Positions 47,086 through 58,767 of a stretch of DNA of 64,000 nt are shown here, one piece after another. The notes under the pieces are model-generated. The model was not told where the DNA came from, searched no databases, and saw nothing but the letters and a program-made list of their open reading frames with translations. Each line of letters opens with the position of its first letter. Positions within the stretch are counted from its first letter, which is position 1. A program made the translations under genes and the position numbers. The stretch lies in contig NC_079894.1 of the NCBI RefSeq assembly GCF_024868665.1, positions 9,137,737 to 9,201,736 of the forward strand, written 5' to 3'. This DNA comes from Triplophysa rosa (Eukaryota; Chordata; Actinopteri; Cypriniformes; Nemacheilidae).

Positions 47086-47714
47086 ATACAGTCATAAATA
47101 AACACAGTTAAGAGCACATCTGACCACATTATGTAATCTTCATAACAAAAGAGACAGAAGTATAATTTGACCTGGCTGTAATGAGTGATCGATGTACTGA
47201 GAGGTTCAGCATTCAGCAGTGCTGTGTTTAGATGTTTCTGGATCTGAGGAATTGTGACTTTGGCCTGTTGTGGTTCTAACTATCATTTATAATGACAGCC
47301 ATCCATTTTCAAACATACAGAGGGAGAGACCAAGAAAGAGATATTATGTTGATACTGGAAAGAGAGTGAGAATTAAATATAAAGTGATGTCTAATTTGAT
47401 GAAAAATCTTGAGTTTTCCATTCGAGTTCAGAATCACACTTTGTCATGGCTGGACGACAATTCATTCATTCAATCATAGTCTAAACACAGGCAGTGAGAT
47501 GTCTGCTAACAAATCAAAAAGGTCATTCACTATATCTTCTGCAAGCCGCTCTAATGACAACAAAATAAATAATTCACCATTACTACAGACCCCAAAAATA
47601 ACTTTTATTAGGCCACAAATCAATACATTTATTATTTACTGAATAAAACATCTAGCAGCTACAGTAATAATGGCTGTGTAGAAATACATGCATAAATCAT
47701 AAAGAAGTCTGTGT
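47086..47714. other. intron, nothing recognised
   Basis: No supported features. Confidence 0.45.
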
Positions 47715-48190
47715 GTTATGTAAGGGATAATGCTTCGCGTCGGGGCTTATTTCTGCGATAACAACCGGCTGCTTGTACATTATCCCACTTATTACACGGC
47801 TACTTGCCACATGAGAAAAAAACTCAACAAATGTGAATTTGAAATATTTTATTAGCTCATTTTTATCGAATGCAGACCTTCTGCGAGGAAAAGCCATTTA
47901 TTTTCATTTTAAGGATTATTTAACAATGTTCAAATGTCACGAACAGGAAATTTGGTTTAATAATTTGTAAATATAATGTCATATATGTTATTAAAAGACA
48001 TATTTATATTTAATTTGTAAAAAAAACCTGTCAAAATTATTTGCTGCATCCGGGTTACCGGACGTTATTAGTTTTGAGAGGTTGTTATCTGGGAATAACG
48101 AACCTGCAAATGTCACGACTGGCCAATCAAAAACAAGCATTCCAACGAGCCGTGTAATAAATCTGAATGTTTCGCAGAAACGCTGAGAAC
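47715..48190. repeat. possible dispersed repeat
   Basis: AAGGGATAATGCTTCGCGTC at the left and CCAATCAAAAACAAGCATTC with GTGTAATAAATCTGAATG at the right look like parts of a fish MITE. No matching inverted end was found, so this is tentative. Confidence 0.3.
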
Positions 48191-49702
48191 GTTCTGGCAA
48201 TAACCTTCACACCACGTACACCTCAGCCACAAGGGCTGGACAACTAATGTTTTTACAGAACTGAGTAACACCATGGTAACAGCCGTCTCTCATAGCAACA
48301 GCATCTCTTAAAGTCAGCTTACCTTTATCCAGGTCATGCTACAGTTGAACATGTAAACAGAAACAAATGAGGTAAACATCATATCCTTTAATATACTATC
48401 ATTAATATACTACATTAATATCATTAATAAATTAAATGTTTCAAAATCTTCTATTGTGATGTTTTTATTTACCTACAATGCTCTCAGGTGACATCATACA
48501 GTAAGAGCTGGACCCTTGGGAATATTCTTAAAAGAGAATTCAGTTCAGGTGTTGAATATCTATACTGCTGGTTAAACCTGCCCTCCAAAAAGACCAGATG
48601 AGATATAACATTAGCTTTTATTCATTTTATAACCACTTTTCGATACAAGGAGTATAGTAACAGGAAATCATAAGACCATTGCAAAAATTGAGACATTGCA
48701 AATCCATGTCTTCCACACGGACACAAGCGTTATCCTCTGCACTAGAGCTCTTTACCATAATTCTAGACTGGACATCAAACTTAAAACAAATGTATGCTAT
48801 CCAGAAAGAACCTGAACTATCCATCACATCCTGCAAGTGCCAACAGCTAAAAGATGGAGGCACCTGTGGAGACTGAGAGAACGGTACCCAGCTAAACCTT
48901 AACCTGCTCTCTCTTCTGGCAGTCAGGAGGCTACTCAAATATGGTGGGAAACCAGCTCTCACACGTCTCCCATTAAGCTCGCCGCATCCAACAATAGGTA
49001 TTGAAAAGAGGGGAGCAGAAAGGCTGGCCCCAGAGTGAAGCACCTTTGTGCAGGCAGCTCCGGGTGAGGTGGGGCGAGGGTGTGCGTGGACCTCGGTTGA
49101 AGGGGCGTTGGGGGTTGGGAGGAATGCAGGAGACTTCTGTTAGCTTTTACACAGAGGCTCAGTTGAGCAGCGATGGAGATGTGTAATAAGGTCTCTCTGG
49201 AACGGAGCTGAGCTAAATGAGTGCACCCATTCAGACCGAGCCAGAGAGTTCACCAGGTTCAGATGCTGTGGGCGGGCACGTGCATACCTGCATAATGCAC
49301 CACAAGGTGTGTGCCTACCTGCCCACCAAACAGCATGGATTCTGTCTCTTTAACACACGGTAACGGTAAGAGTCTGATTGAAGTTAGGCAGAAAGAGAGA
49401 GTGACAAGGAGGAGAAACTGTCTGAGGGTTTATTTCGGGGCGGCCCACACAGAGCCGAGTCTACCCGTTCCCTGTAATTGACGTAATAACATGTCGTTTA
49501 TGCAGACCGGCCCTGGCAGTGCTGGAATTCCTCTCCGCTAAAGGTTCTTTCAACTATGGGAAAAAAAAGACCTCCCCCCACAGCTAAGACACGTCTCGAC
49601 TGGTCTCCCAGCTCAAAAAAAGCTGCAGCCCGAGGATAAGCTATTGCTAGAAACGGGATGCGGGGGTAAAGAGAGGTGAGACAAGGAAGATGCAGAGCAG
49701 TG
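48191..49702. other. intron, nothing recognised
   Basis: 1.5 kb, GC-richer than its surroundings around 49000..49300, with frames up to 138 codons that show no domain. Confidence 0.45.
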
Positions 49703-49970
49703 GATCTCAAGCTTTTGGACTTCAATGTCTTCTGTTGTCCACTAGAAAAGTTGAAGACCATCCCACTTGGCATCACTAGAAACAATATTTAAAGACCACT
49801 TCGCAAGATGTAAACACTGGTCCAGAAGCACAGTTTCAGTTATTTATTGAATTATATATTATTATAATTATTATTTAAACTTACGTATTTAATAAAGTAT
49901 TAAAAATATTTATTAACATTTTGATTCGGTTATAAATGTTCTGTTGGTTGTATTCTGTTCCACTTCCAAC
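49703..49970. mobile_element. decayed hAT MITE relative, interrupted
   Basis: CAGTGGATCTCAAGC at the left resembles the CAGTGGTTCTCAAA end. TTTTGATTCGGTTATAAATG is shared with the relic at 28551. The hAT element 49971 follows inside it. Confidence 0.5.
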
Positions 49971-50990
49971 TAGGGGTGTAACGGTTCTCGGTAAAAAATT
50001 GAACCGCACGGTTTTCCACCAACGGTTCATTGGACCGCGCGCGGCTCATCTTAAATCTGATGACGCAATTACAATATGGTTCGTTAAAAATGATAATGCG
50101 TAAAACAGACTGACAAAGTTCAGCTACTGTATGTTTGTCGATGGATACACATTTAATACCTACAACAAATCAAATAACAGACAAATTTCAATAGGATTGA
50201 CGTATGCTGTAATATGACCAGTCATTTATGCTTTCATCACCCGGGTGTTGTGAGCGCGCGAGTGCAGGTGAGACCTGAAGCACATGTTGCTGTTTAAACT
50301 ACACTCATTCAAGCCTTGCCAATTTAAACATTTAAGTGCAAGATGATGCACAAGAAAACTCGCTTACGCGCTGTGAGAAAATCCGAAGCGCGCATAAGGA
50401 AAGTCTCAGACATGGCGCAAATATTGAGTTGTCTTTCAAGCGCTTAAACGGACACATTCACACACGCAGTAGGTCAACATGCCCCTCTTGTCGAGTATCT
50501 TAACAAACATAGTAGGTTATGTCTTAAGTGAACGGACGAAACAGACAGAAAACAGAAAAACAACGCATGTGTACAGTATCAGTGTACGGGATTTGTTGCA
50601 TTCCTCTTAAAGCGACAGCAGCATATTCCTGCTGTCTGTTAAAAGTCAAGGAAATCACTCACTGCTTGCTTGTGACTCAATAGCTTCTGTAACTTCAGTT
50701 AGGATTAATCTTTATTTAATTTGTACATATGCAATGTTACAGTATGTTTTATTTGCTTACTTTAATCCAGTTATACCTTGAAAGGTATACAGTATACACA
50801 GTATCTTATTTTATTTTCTGCTTTCCTCTATTGTTTTATTGGTGCTGTTACTTGTAGCTTGATTATTTGTTCTTATTTTTATTTGTCAGTAGTCCCGTTT
50901 CCCTGAACATAGCACAAACTGAACCGAAACCGTGACCCTAAAACCGTGACACAAACCAAACCGTGAGTAATTTGAACTGTTACACCCCTA
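49971..50990. mobile_element. hAT element, non-autonomous
   Basis: The ends TAGGGGTGTAACGGTTC and GAACTGTTACACCCCTA are inverted repeats. The flanks CTTCCAAC (49963..49970) and GTTCCAAC (50991..50998) agree at 7 of 8 bases, as expected for an 8-bp duplication. At 1,020 bp it contains no transposase frame. Confidence 0.85.
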
Positions 50991-51496
50991 GTTCCAACGT
51001 GTGTTTAGTGTTACAAAACTGAAAAAGGAAGTTCTTTTGGACCATTATTACGTCATATTTACGTCATTAAAAAATAAACAAACAATAAGAAATATCTTGA
51101 ATTTTGTTTGTTTTAGCTTGTTTTCTCTTATACTGTACATAGGTGGACAAAAATCTGTACTTTATCAGACCAATTTTACTTTGATTTTTTTTACTTCACT
51201 ACGTTATAAAGCATAGTATTCATAGTTCATTTCATGAATACAAGTTGTTTTTTAACATTTAGTATTTAAGTAAAATTTAGTAAAAGTAAGTACTAGATTT
51301 GTAATGTACTTGAGTACTAAAGGTAAAAAAAGCAAAAGTGTATATTGAATTAATATTGGAGTACAAAGTATGGCATTATGCATTGGAATGTAGAGAAGTA
51401 AATTTTCTCCAAAGTAAAAACACTTTGAAAGTACAGATAAACTTGACTAGAGTATGTATTGAAGTAAAGTAAAATACTGTGGTCAGGAACATTTAT
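50991..51496. other. intron, nothing recognised
   Basis: AT-rich, with AGTACTTAAGTA-like motifs only. Confidence 0.4.
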
Positions 51497-51712
51497 GCCC
51501 GGTTTCATAGATAAGGCTTAGGACTAGTCCCAGACTAAAATGAAAGTTGTCGTAACTGAAAATAAATTGCCCTGACATATCCTAAAATATGCCATTGTCA
51601 TTTTTTTGTCTTATGATGCACCCCAGTAATGTTTTTATCGAAGGCATTTTATTAAAAGTATTAACTAAGGCATAGTCCTGGCTTAAGCTAAGCCATGTCT
51701 GTGAAATCGGGC
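51497..51712. mobile_element. MITE with GCCCGGTTTCATAGA ends
   Basis: The left end GCCCGGTTTCATAGATAAGG and the right end CCATGTCTGTGAAATCGGGC are inverted, and the AGGCTTAGGACTAGTCC block is mirrored by AGTCCTGGCTTAAGC. The flanks TTTAT and TTTAA hint at a short duplication. It has no ORF. Confidence 0.75.
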
Positions 51713-51995
51713 TTTAATGTCTATATTAACTCTGTTTAGCTATATTAACTGTTTAGACAGGCAGAATAAACGTTTCACACCTGATGGTGAAAGAATCAAA
51801 TGTTTTCTGGTACATTTGCAGCAGTTACCTCAGATAGTTGAGAGCCTCTCATGCAGTCTTATCTCACTGACTCTACCATTCTGCAACATTTTTATGTCCA
51901 CTCACTAAGGTTAATCATACACCAGTTAAAGTTGTGTTCTGTCAATAATTACAAGCGAGAGACATCATCTACTATGTTTTGATAGTGATAGTGAC

Positions 51996-52854
51996 TAGAG
52001 GTCTGCACGGGCTATAAACGAAAGCCCGAACCCAGCCCGTACCCGAGATTGTTTAACCCGACCCGGCCCGACCATTACAGTTACATTTTAAGCCCGAACC
52101 CGAAGTGCATTTAACAGCAAGCTTTGTTGAAATGTGCTGCATTTTATGATTACTTGCGATGATAATTAAACAAATAGCTACATGTAGGCAAACACAGTTT
52201 CATCAAGGCACGGCGGCCCCCTCAGCAGTGAACACACAAGAAAAGAAAAGAAATAGCACAGACTTACCAATAACGAAACTTTGCTGTGGGTGAACAGGTG
52301 TAAAAGTAAAAAATATTTTTTGAACCCTCTGGAACTGTTGGTTTAAGCGCCGTCCTGCTCTGATTAAAAGTTAGCTCAGCTGCACTGAAGTTCCTCTCGC
52401 TTCTGCTGCTAACGTCACTTGCAGGGATGCTGAGGATCTACGGGCCAGTCTTGACAGTAATGACAAGATCATAATTCTTCCAGAGTGCAGCTTACCCTGC
52501 ATCATTTGGAACTGTAATACGTTTTCCATCGTTAATATTTTGCTTTATCGCACTCATCTTACCATCACCTGCTGTGTTGTGACAGCGAGGACAAGAGCGG
52601 GAGCATGTGCGCAGAACAGTTTATGCGAAAAGTGTGTGTTTTCTCTCGTGTATTTTTGTGGTCACAACGCAGCAAACACACAAGCACACGCCACGGCACG
52701 CAAACTTGTTTGTATATAGCCTATATATTTTTCTAGTTACAAACCCAAACCCGATCCGAACCTCAGGCTATTCATTAAACATTAACCCAAACCCGACCCG
52801 AAGCCCGCAAGTTTTTCGGGCCCCGTCGGGCTCGGGTCGGGTTGCAGACCTCTA
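51996..52854 (-). mobile_element. hAT element, internally deleted
   Basis: The ends TAGAGGTCTGCACGGGC and GTTGCAGACCTCTA are inverted, with a perfect 8-bp duplication ATAGTGAC at 51988..51995 and 52855..52862. Subterminal AACCCGACCCGGCCCGA-type motifs occur on both sides. The minus strand keeps the first and last parts of the transposase joined. Confidence 0.93.
52300..52557 (-). pseudogene. hAT transposase, BED start fused to C-terminal dimer motif
   Basis: From ATG 52557 one frame reads MSAIKQNINDGKRITVPNDA, a stop, ALWKNYDLVITV, which is the start of a BED finger, a second stop, and then ILSIPASDVSSRSERNFSAA followed by ELTFNQSRTALKP. The last part resembles the C-terminal dimerisation motif of hAT transposases (usually SSIPASSAPSERVFSAAG...LKP). 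The whole middle, including the catalytic domain, is deleted, yet both remaining pieces stay in the same frame. Two stops make it inactive. Confidence 0.75.
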
Positions 52855-52862
52855 ATAGTGAC

Positions 52863-53783
52863 ACGTACACCACTTCAGATTATTAAGACTAAGGTGCACT
52901 TGACTGGTAAACCTGATGTGAAGAAGCCTGTGTTTCTGTCAGACTGTGTACCGTTTCCACTGGGGAGTGTCAGGAACAAAGGCTTCCCTGTGTCTGGAGC
53001 CAGCCTGAGACACAAGCTGTTTTATTAGGCTGATTGAACACAAGAGCACCTCAAGAGCTCTTATTAAAAACAAAGAACAGAAACAACATTCAAGCAAGAA
53101 TGATGCATTAAGTAGTCCTGCAATTGCTTTTTTGATGCTTGATAGGAAACACATTTATGCTAATCATACTGGAGAAAACTGACAACAGCAGAGACCTTCT
53201 CTCTCCATAGCAACACCTCACAGAGGACGTCCCTCACCTGGCTTCCAGCAAATACCTTTCAGTCAGAAAAAATGTCTCGAGTTCTTGGGTTCTGACGTGT
53301 CCAGACCTGGCCCTGACAAATGGAAGCCTCAGCATTTTACTTTTTGCGAGTTTTACTTCACCATCCAGAAACAGCTAAGACCTTGTCAGATTTTTCAAGT
53401 CTAATGAAAAACTGATGTGCACGTACTAAGCACATTCCAATTAACCACACATTAGCAGGAGAAAAAACTTTTCTCGCCTTGTAAAAGCAATGTTCAAGCA
53501 AAGTTTTTAAAGGCTTGTTTTAAGAGAGAATGTTCTCTTATTTGAACCTTTGGAACATCAGCTAGCACCAACTCTCATCCCAGCAAATGTGCTCCATCAC
53601 ATCAACACTAAAAGAGATATGTTCTGAATGGGTGGATTTACTTTTCTAGTCTGAAGACGCCCAGATAAACCTATAAGGTCCCCCTGTGGTGGAAATCACA
53701 TTTTTTTATGTTGCATTTAGTTTTTGTTATTTTTTTATGTGCTGTCTGCATGAGTCAACACCATTGCTGAGTCTTTCTTTCCC
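52863..53783. other. intron, nothing recognised
   Basis: No supported features. Confidence 0.5.
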
Positions 53784-53787
53784 TTAA

Positions 53788-55440
53788 AGGAGACATCAGA
53801 TGAAAACTCCACTTTTTCTGTGTTTAAGTGCTATAAGCGGGTCCCCGGTGCATCTAGCAACCCAGAAAACATGAAAAATAAGAACCCAGTATGTTTGTTT
53901 TGGTGTGCCTTTCCCTGCAAGCATGTGAGAAATCGAGCCGTTCAGATTTCGCTCCGATTGTGACGTCCAAAGCAGATTTTATTATAATGTTACCACCCCT
54001 TAATCTACACAGTTCCACCCACCACGCTCCGCCATTGTTGTTTTCACAAACGACAGCGGTGTACGTGACGCCATGGCTAAAGTTCGTGGACAACATACAA
54101 TGTAGTCGCTGCAAAGAGTGTAAACCTAGGAAGAGACAGGAGTGGATTTCTTTTATTTTTAGTAGAAATCCATCAGAAACCATAAGTAAAAACCTGCTTG
54201 TTTGCGCGAATCACTTCGCGCAAAGTGCTTTATTAACCTGGGACAGTACAAGCAGGATTAGCTTCAAAGTTGTCAAGAGGGATCGAGAAAACTGAATGAG
54301 ACAAAACTGCTGATGTAAGTAATATTTATCAACAGTCTGAATTGACGTACATGTACCGTATATATAGGAGGATAACGTTAGCATATGATAGCGAAGGGAG
54401 CTAAGTCAGTCACTGGCTAAATAGAACATTCAAAGCCAGTGTTAAACTTACTGTATAAGTGCAGATGGACACTTGGAGTTTAGCTGTATGAATGTTAATA
54501 CATTATGTGCGTTAATATGTTTAGCTGCAGCAAGCTGTTTGTTTTGCTAATGAACAGGGGCGAACACTGGGGTTAGTTTCGTTTTAAACGTCTCAAATCA
54601 TTCGTGCTTAGGCTGAAAAATCTGTCACAGCAAACTAGCTCTCACGTTGTGTGTGTAACGTTATAACTTGTCAACGACAAGCGCTAAAATCCATGTAATT
54701 CTGCTGAGATCTGCAGTGGATTCCGTGGATTTTAGGCGAGCATACACGCACAACGTAAGCGCATTAGGATGCGCTGTTTGCTGTGACTGATTTTTTTGTC
54801 TCCGGACGAATGATTTGAGACGAATGATTTAAGATGAAACTAACCGCAGAGGAATTCAGGAAATATAATTTAGCTAAACCATTGCCATGGCAGTGTGTTG
54901 ACACGCCGGACAAGAGGGGGGGGGGGGGCTGGGTTCGCTGTAACTCATTATCAGTTAAAGAGACATGCACCAAAACAGGTTGCTGTGAGCATAGCTGTTT
55001 TTGACGAGGCAAGAAGGGTTTTGTTTACACAGCCATTGAGTGTTTTTAAGCAAAATATGTTCCAGACATTCCAGAAGACCCTAATAAATCATACCAACTT
55101 GTTGAAAGTGCTCGTCTGAAGAGAGCTTTCAAAATACTCCCTTTTCTTAATAATTTCCCTCAGTTTACTTATAAAAAAGTTTGAAACAGCCTGTTTTCTA
55201 CATCACAATCGTGTTGTAACCAATCACATTGCACGATTGACCTTGTGGATCAGGTAGTCTGAACTGATGATACTGAGTGGAGGCAGGGACTAATTTGTAT
55301 ATTCACGAATCCAACTACACTAAATTAAGCAAGGATGTAGAGTTTTTTTCAAGCATTTTATGACAATTATTTTTACAGGGGAAAAACTTTTAAATGTCAT
55401 TTTGATCTTGAGTTTTAAAGGATTAAATTATTGTTCGGGG
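53788..55440 (+). mobile_element. TTAA-type element with THAP-like exon
   Basis: The left end AGGAGACATCAGATG follows a TTAA at 53784..53787. The right boundary is uncertain, with sequence like CTTTTAAATGTCATTTTGATC near 55390. The inside has a THAP-like coding segment followed by a donor (GATGTAAGT near 54315). Kolobok elements use TTAA and can carry THAP fingers, so that class is the best guess. A 13-base G run lies at 54916..54928. Confidence 0.5.
53891..54295 (+). pseudogene. THAP-like zinc-finger exon of a transposon
   Basis: The frame is open for 134 codons. Residues about 70-110 read CSRCKECKPRKRQEWISFIF, then NPSETISKNLLVCANHF. The W...F...VCxxHF order fits the second half of the THAP C2CH finger. 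The usual start (MPxxCxxxxC) is not clear, the AVPTF end motif is missing, and the first 60 residues look like translated non-coding DNA. It is listed as a remnant and is not a host gene. Confidence 0.4.
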
Positions 55441-55505
55441 GACTTATGAAGACAGTTGCTGAGGTTTGTGTTGAAGAGAAAAATGTTGTCAAGACCCCAC
55501 CATAA

Positions 55506-55941
55506 AAGAACAGTTCACCCAAAAATGAAAATTCTGTCATAATTTATCCTCGAGCTGTTCCTAATCTGTGTAAATTTCTTTGTTCTGATGAACACAGAGA
55601 AAGATATGTGGAAGAATGCTTGTAACCAAACAGTCTTGGTCACCATTGACTAATGACTAACATTGTAGGAAAAATGACACTGGTAGTCAAAAGTGCCCCA
55701 GAACTGTCTGCTTTCCTACATTCTTCAAAATATCTTCTTTTGTGTTCAACAGAACAAAGAAATTTATAAAGCAATTTTTCCTACTATGGTAGTCAATGGT
55801 GGCCAAGAACTGTTTGGTTACAAGCATTCTTCCAAATATCTTTCTCTGTGTTCATCAGAACAAAGACATTTATACAGATTTAAAACAACTTGAGGATGAG
55901 TAAATGAAGACATAATTTTTATTTTTGGGTGAACTGTTCCT
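55506..55941. mobile_element. TTAA MITE, copy 8 (second subfamily, longest)
   Basis: The left end AGAACAGTTCACCC is preceded by ATAA, one change from TTAA. The right end GGGTGAACTGTTCCT is followed by TTAA at 55942..55945. AACACAGAGAAAGATATGTG and CATATCTTTCTCTGTG-type arms mirror each other around a CTACTATGGTAGTCAATGG block. Confidence 0.87.
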
Positions 55942-55945
55942 TTAA

Positions 55946-57249
55946 GCATTAGAATCTTAAGTAACACTCAAAATTCAATCTTCCCAACAGAATTTGCAGG
56001 CTCTGCTTCAAATTACTTTCAGCGTGAACCCCTCTTAAGTTAGGCGAAGGAGAGAGGAGGGTAAAATTGGCATGGTAGAGTGAATGAGAGCATTCGGCAG
56101 CTGCTTTGAAAGCCAGTACATAAGCGAAAGAGTGCCACTGCATTATTTACACCGTGTCAGCACACAACGCTTCCATGCATAATCACCCAGTCACAATGTC
56201 CAGTGGGGCAAGGGGTATCTGAGATCATTCAGTTCAACCTCCAATTTGTGGGAAAGCAAGTTGGCTCGGCCTGCATTGTGCATCATTTCCCTTGCGAGAG
56301 GAGTCGGTACGTCTGGACCCGGCCGCATCTAAAGTCTCTTCGCTCATCACAGTGAGCTCGAATCAAGTCTGGCCATTGATTCAGCATCACATTAGAGAAA
56401 CTGCACAAGATTCTTTTTTTGGCATCGATGAGCTGCGATTACACACGTATACAACCCAAACACACAAGCACAAAGATTTACTGCCGTTTTTGTAGGGAGG
56501 GCCAGTAAAGCCAGCTGTTTTGGAACATCAGCAGAAGGTTCCACTCCACATTTCTTCCGGTAAACAAGCGGAGCAGATGCTGAACGCTCAATTCCAGAAC
56601 GCAGATCGTCTCGCACCACATCTGACAGGACGTCCCACCCCAGCACGTTATTCTCATTATGGCTGACTTCAGTGACAGACACGGTTCTGGACTGGATCAG
56701 AACCAGAATCTGCCTTTTCAAAAACAGCCAGAATGGTTTTCCCTTTCTGGTCTTGGTTTTTTCATCCTTGTGATGCCTTTGCACATCTGGATCTCACAAA
56801 TGTTAAGACAACACATGAATAACTATACGTCAGACATGGACTCTTCCTCTTATTCTTACAGTGAGTACTGGTGGTACCAGGTGGGATAAGTCCTGCAGAC
56901 AGAAACACATGGAGAAAAGCACTGAAGTGTTTCCTGCTAACAGCTGCATTGCCTGTGAACAGAGAAAAGCTGTCTGGGTTCAGGCCAAGCAGATATTAGG
57001 CTGTAACTTACAGCGGGTTATATCAGAAATAGGTCAATTCCCACCTGGCTGGGTAATGCAAAAACTCCACATTATTTATGACAGATTACAAATGAAAGAG
57101 ACAGGTGACTCCTGCTTACAAGTTATTGGCTTTTATATTAGACAGACTGGGAGGTGTACCCACTATATCTGCTGACAGTTTTATACAAACACTACCGGCA
57201 GCCAGGGCTCACTGACATGTTCAGGCCCACCAGCTTAATCATATAGTCC
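55946..57249. other. intron, nothing recognised
   Basis: A 130-codon minus-strand frame at 56392..56784 and a 104-codon plus frame at 56861..57175 match no family I know, and the first lacks exon borders. Confidence 0.45.
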
Positions 57250-57255
57250 CTAAAC

Positions 57256-57507
57256 CAGGGTTTTTCCTGCATAGAGAAATTGGAGGCGGCCGCCTGTGTT
57301 AAATGTCGTGCCGCCTCAGGCTCTCGCCAAAATTATGTTGCGAGTCTTCATTAATTGTCATTTTTATCTAATTTTGTTAGAACTTTTAATATGTCAAACT
57401 CAAAGTCACTTTGGTTAAGCCACTTAAAGGTACGGTAGGCCTAAGTGTGTGTGTACAAGATCAGGATGGCACCACCTCCGCCTCATTTTGAGCCAGGAAA
57501 AAGCCTG
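57256..57507. mobile_element. inverted-repeat element, short copy (CAGGGTTTTTCCTG ends)
   Basis: The left end CAGGGTTTTTCCTGC and the right end CAGGAAAAAGCCTG are inverted, with CTAAAC on both sides (57250..57255 and 57508..57513). It is a deletion derivative of the element at 6472..7517, with the same end-proximal blocks. Confidence 0.8.
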
Positions 57508-57513
57508 CTAAAC

Positions 57514-58232
57514 CTCTGTGAACTTTGTGACACAGACCGTTGCCATTGTCAGGGACATGTGCCCATGACCTGACCTACTTTACTGCTGTCTAGACCTCAC
57601 AAAACCAATACTGATGTAATACTGATATTATTTTATCACAACTGCTTTTTTACTGTAAATGCTCTTCTGTCTTAGTATTTAGAGCAGAACACAGAAGAAA
57701 TGCTACAAAGAAAAGGACTCAATAGGAACCAGATCAAAACTGATTTACAGTAAAAGAAATATTGACTGTATTATATAAAATATATGAACATGACACTAGA
57801 TTGGCCCATTCAAGGTGAAATGAAGTATTGAAACAGAGTATGTTTTCCCTGCTTTCTATCCCATAGAAGCACTGCATCAAGATCAGGCATTAACTGGACA
57901 AAATAAATACTGAAAAACAAGTCAAATTAACCTGGTTTGTTTTTGGAATCTACAAGATAAAAGTCTAGGTAGAAAACCTTCCCACTAGGTCATCAAAATA
58001 ATCAACATGTAAAGAAACACACAGCCGCCTTTATGAGCAGCACAGACGACAGTAACACTGGTCACTCTGTTTGAGACAGTTGAAGGGAGGACCACACTAC
58101 GTCACAGAGGAGTTTCCCCCACCCCGACATGTCCCTCTATCCTCCAAACAGTCTTTTATTCACGGAGTTTCCTCAGAGAACAGAACTACTACAGAGCAAT
58201 ACAAACTGACTTCCAAATTCCAGCTTGATCAT
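57514..58232. other. intron, nothing recognised
   Basis: No supported features. Confidence 0.5.
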
Positions 58233-58236
58233 TTAA

Positions 58237-58551
58237 AGGGATAGTTCAACTAAAAAATGAAATTTCTGTCACTATTTACTCACCCTGTTGTCATTTCAAA
58301 CCTGTACGACTTTCTACTGCAGAACACAAAAGAAGATATTTTAAAGAATGTTGGTAACCAAACAACCGGCGGTACTCATTGACTTGCACTGGTTTTCTAC
58401 AATACAAGTGAATGGATGCTGGCGCTGTTCAGTTACCAATATTCTTCAAAACATATTCTTTTGTGTTCTGCAGAAGAAAGAAAGTCATACATGTTTAACA
58501 AAAGAGTGAGTAAATGATGACACAATTTTATTTTTTGGGTGAACTATCCCT
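58237..58551. mobile_element. TTAA MITE, copy 9
   Basis: The ends AGGGATAGTTCAACT and GGGTGAACTATCCCT have TTAA at 58233..58236 and 58552..58555. The arms AACACAAAAGAAGATATTTT and ATTCTTTTGTGTTCTGC pair up. Confidence 0.92.
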
Positions 58552-58767
58552 TTAAACTGTCTTGTCACTAATGCAAAGACTAATGTCTTTTTTTCAGAAT
58601 TTCTGGAAATTTGCATTAAATTGGTATTATGCACAAACAAGCACAAATGTGTGATAAGAGTCATTTAAACTGCTTAGTTCTTCATTCATTCAGCTCAGGT
58701 AAAAATACAAAATACTATTTGTGTATTTCACGCTATCAGGCTTATAGGTCCAAGGTGAATGCTGGTC

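Noticed and set aside
56392..56784. 130-codon minus-strand ORF as a gene
   Set aside because: No domain, no exon borders, and composition typical of intron sequence.
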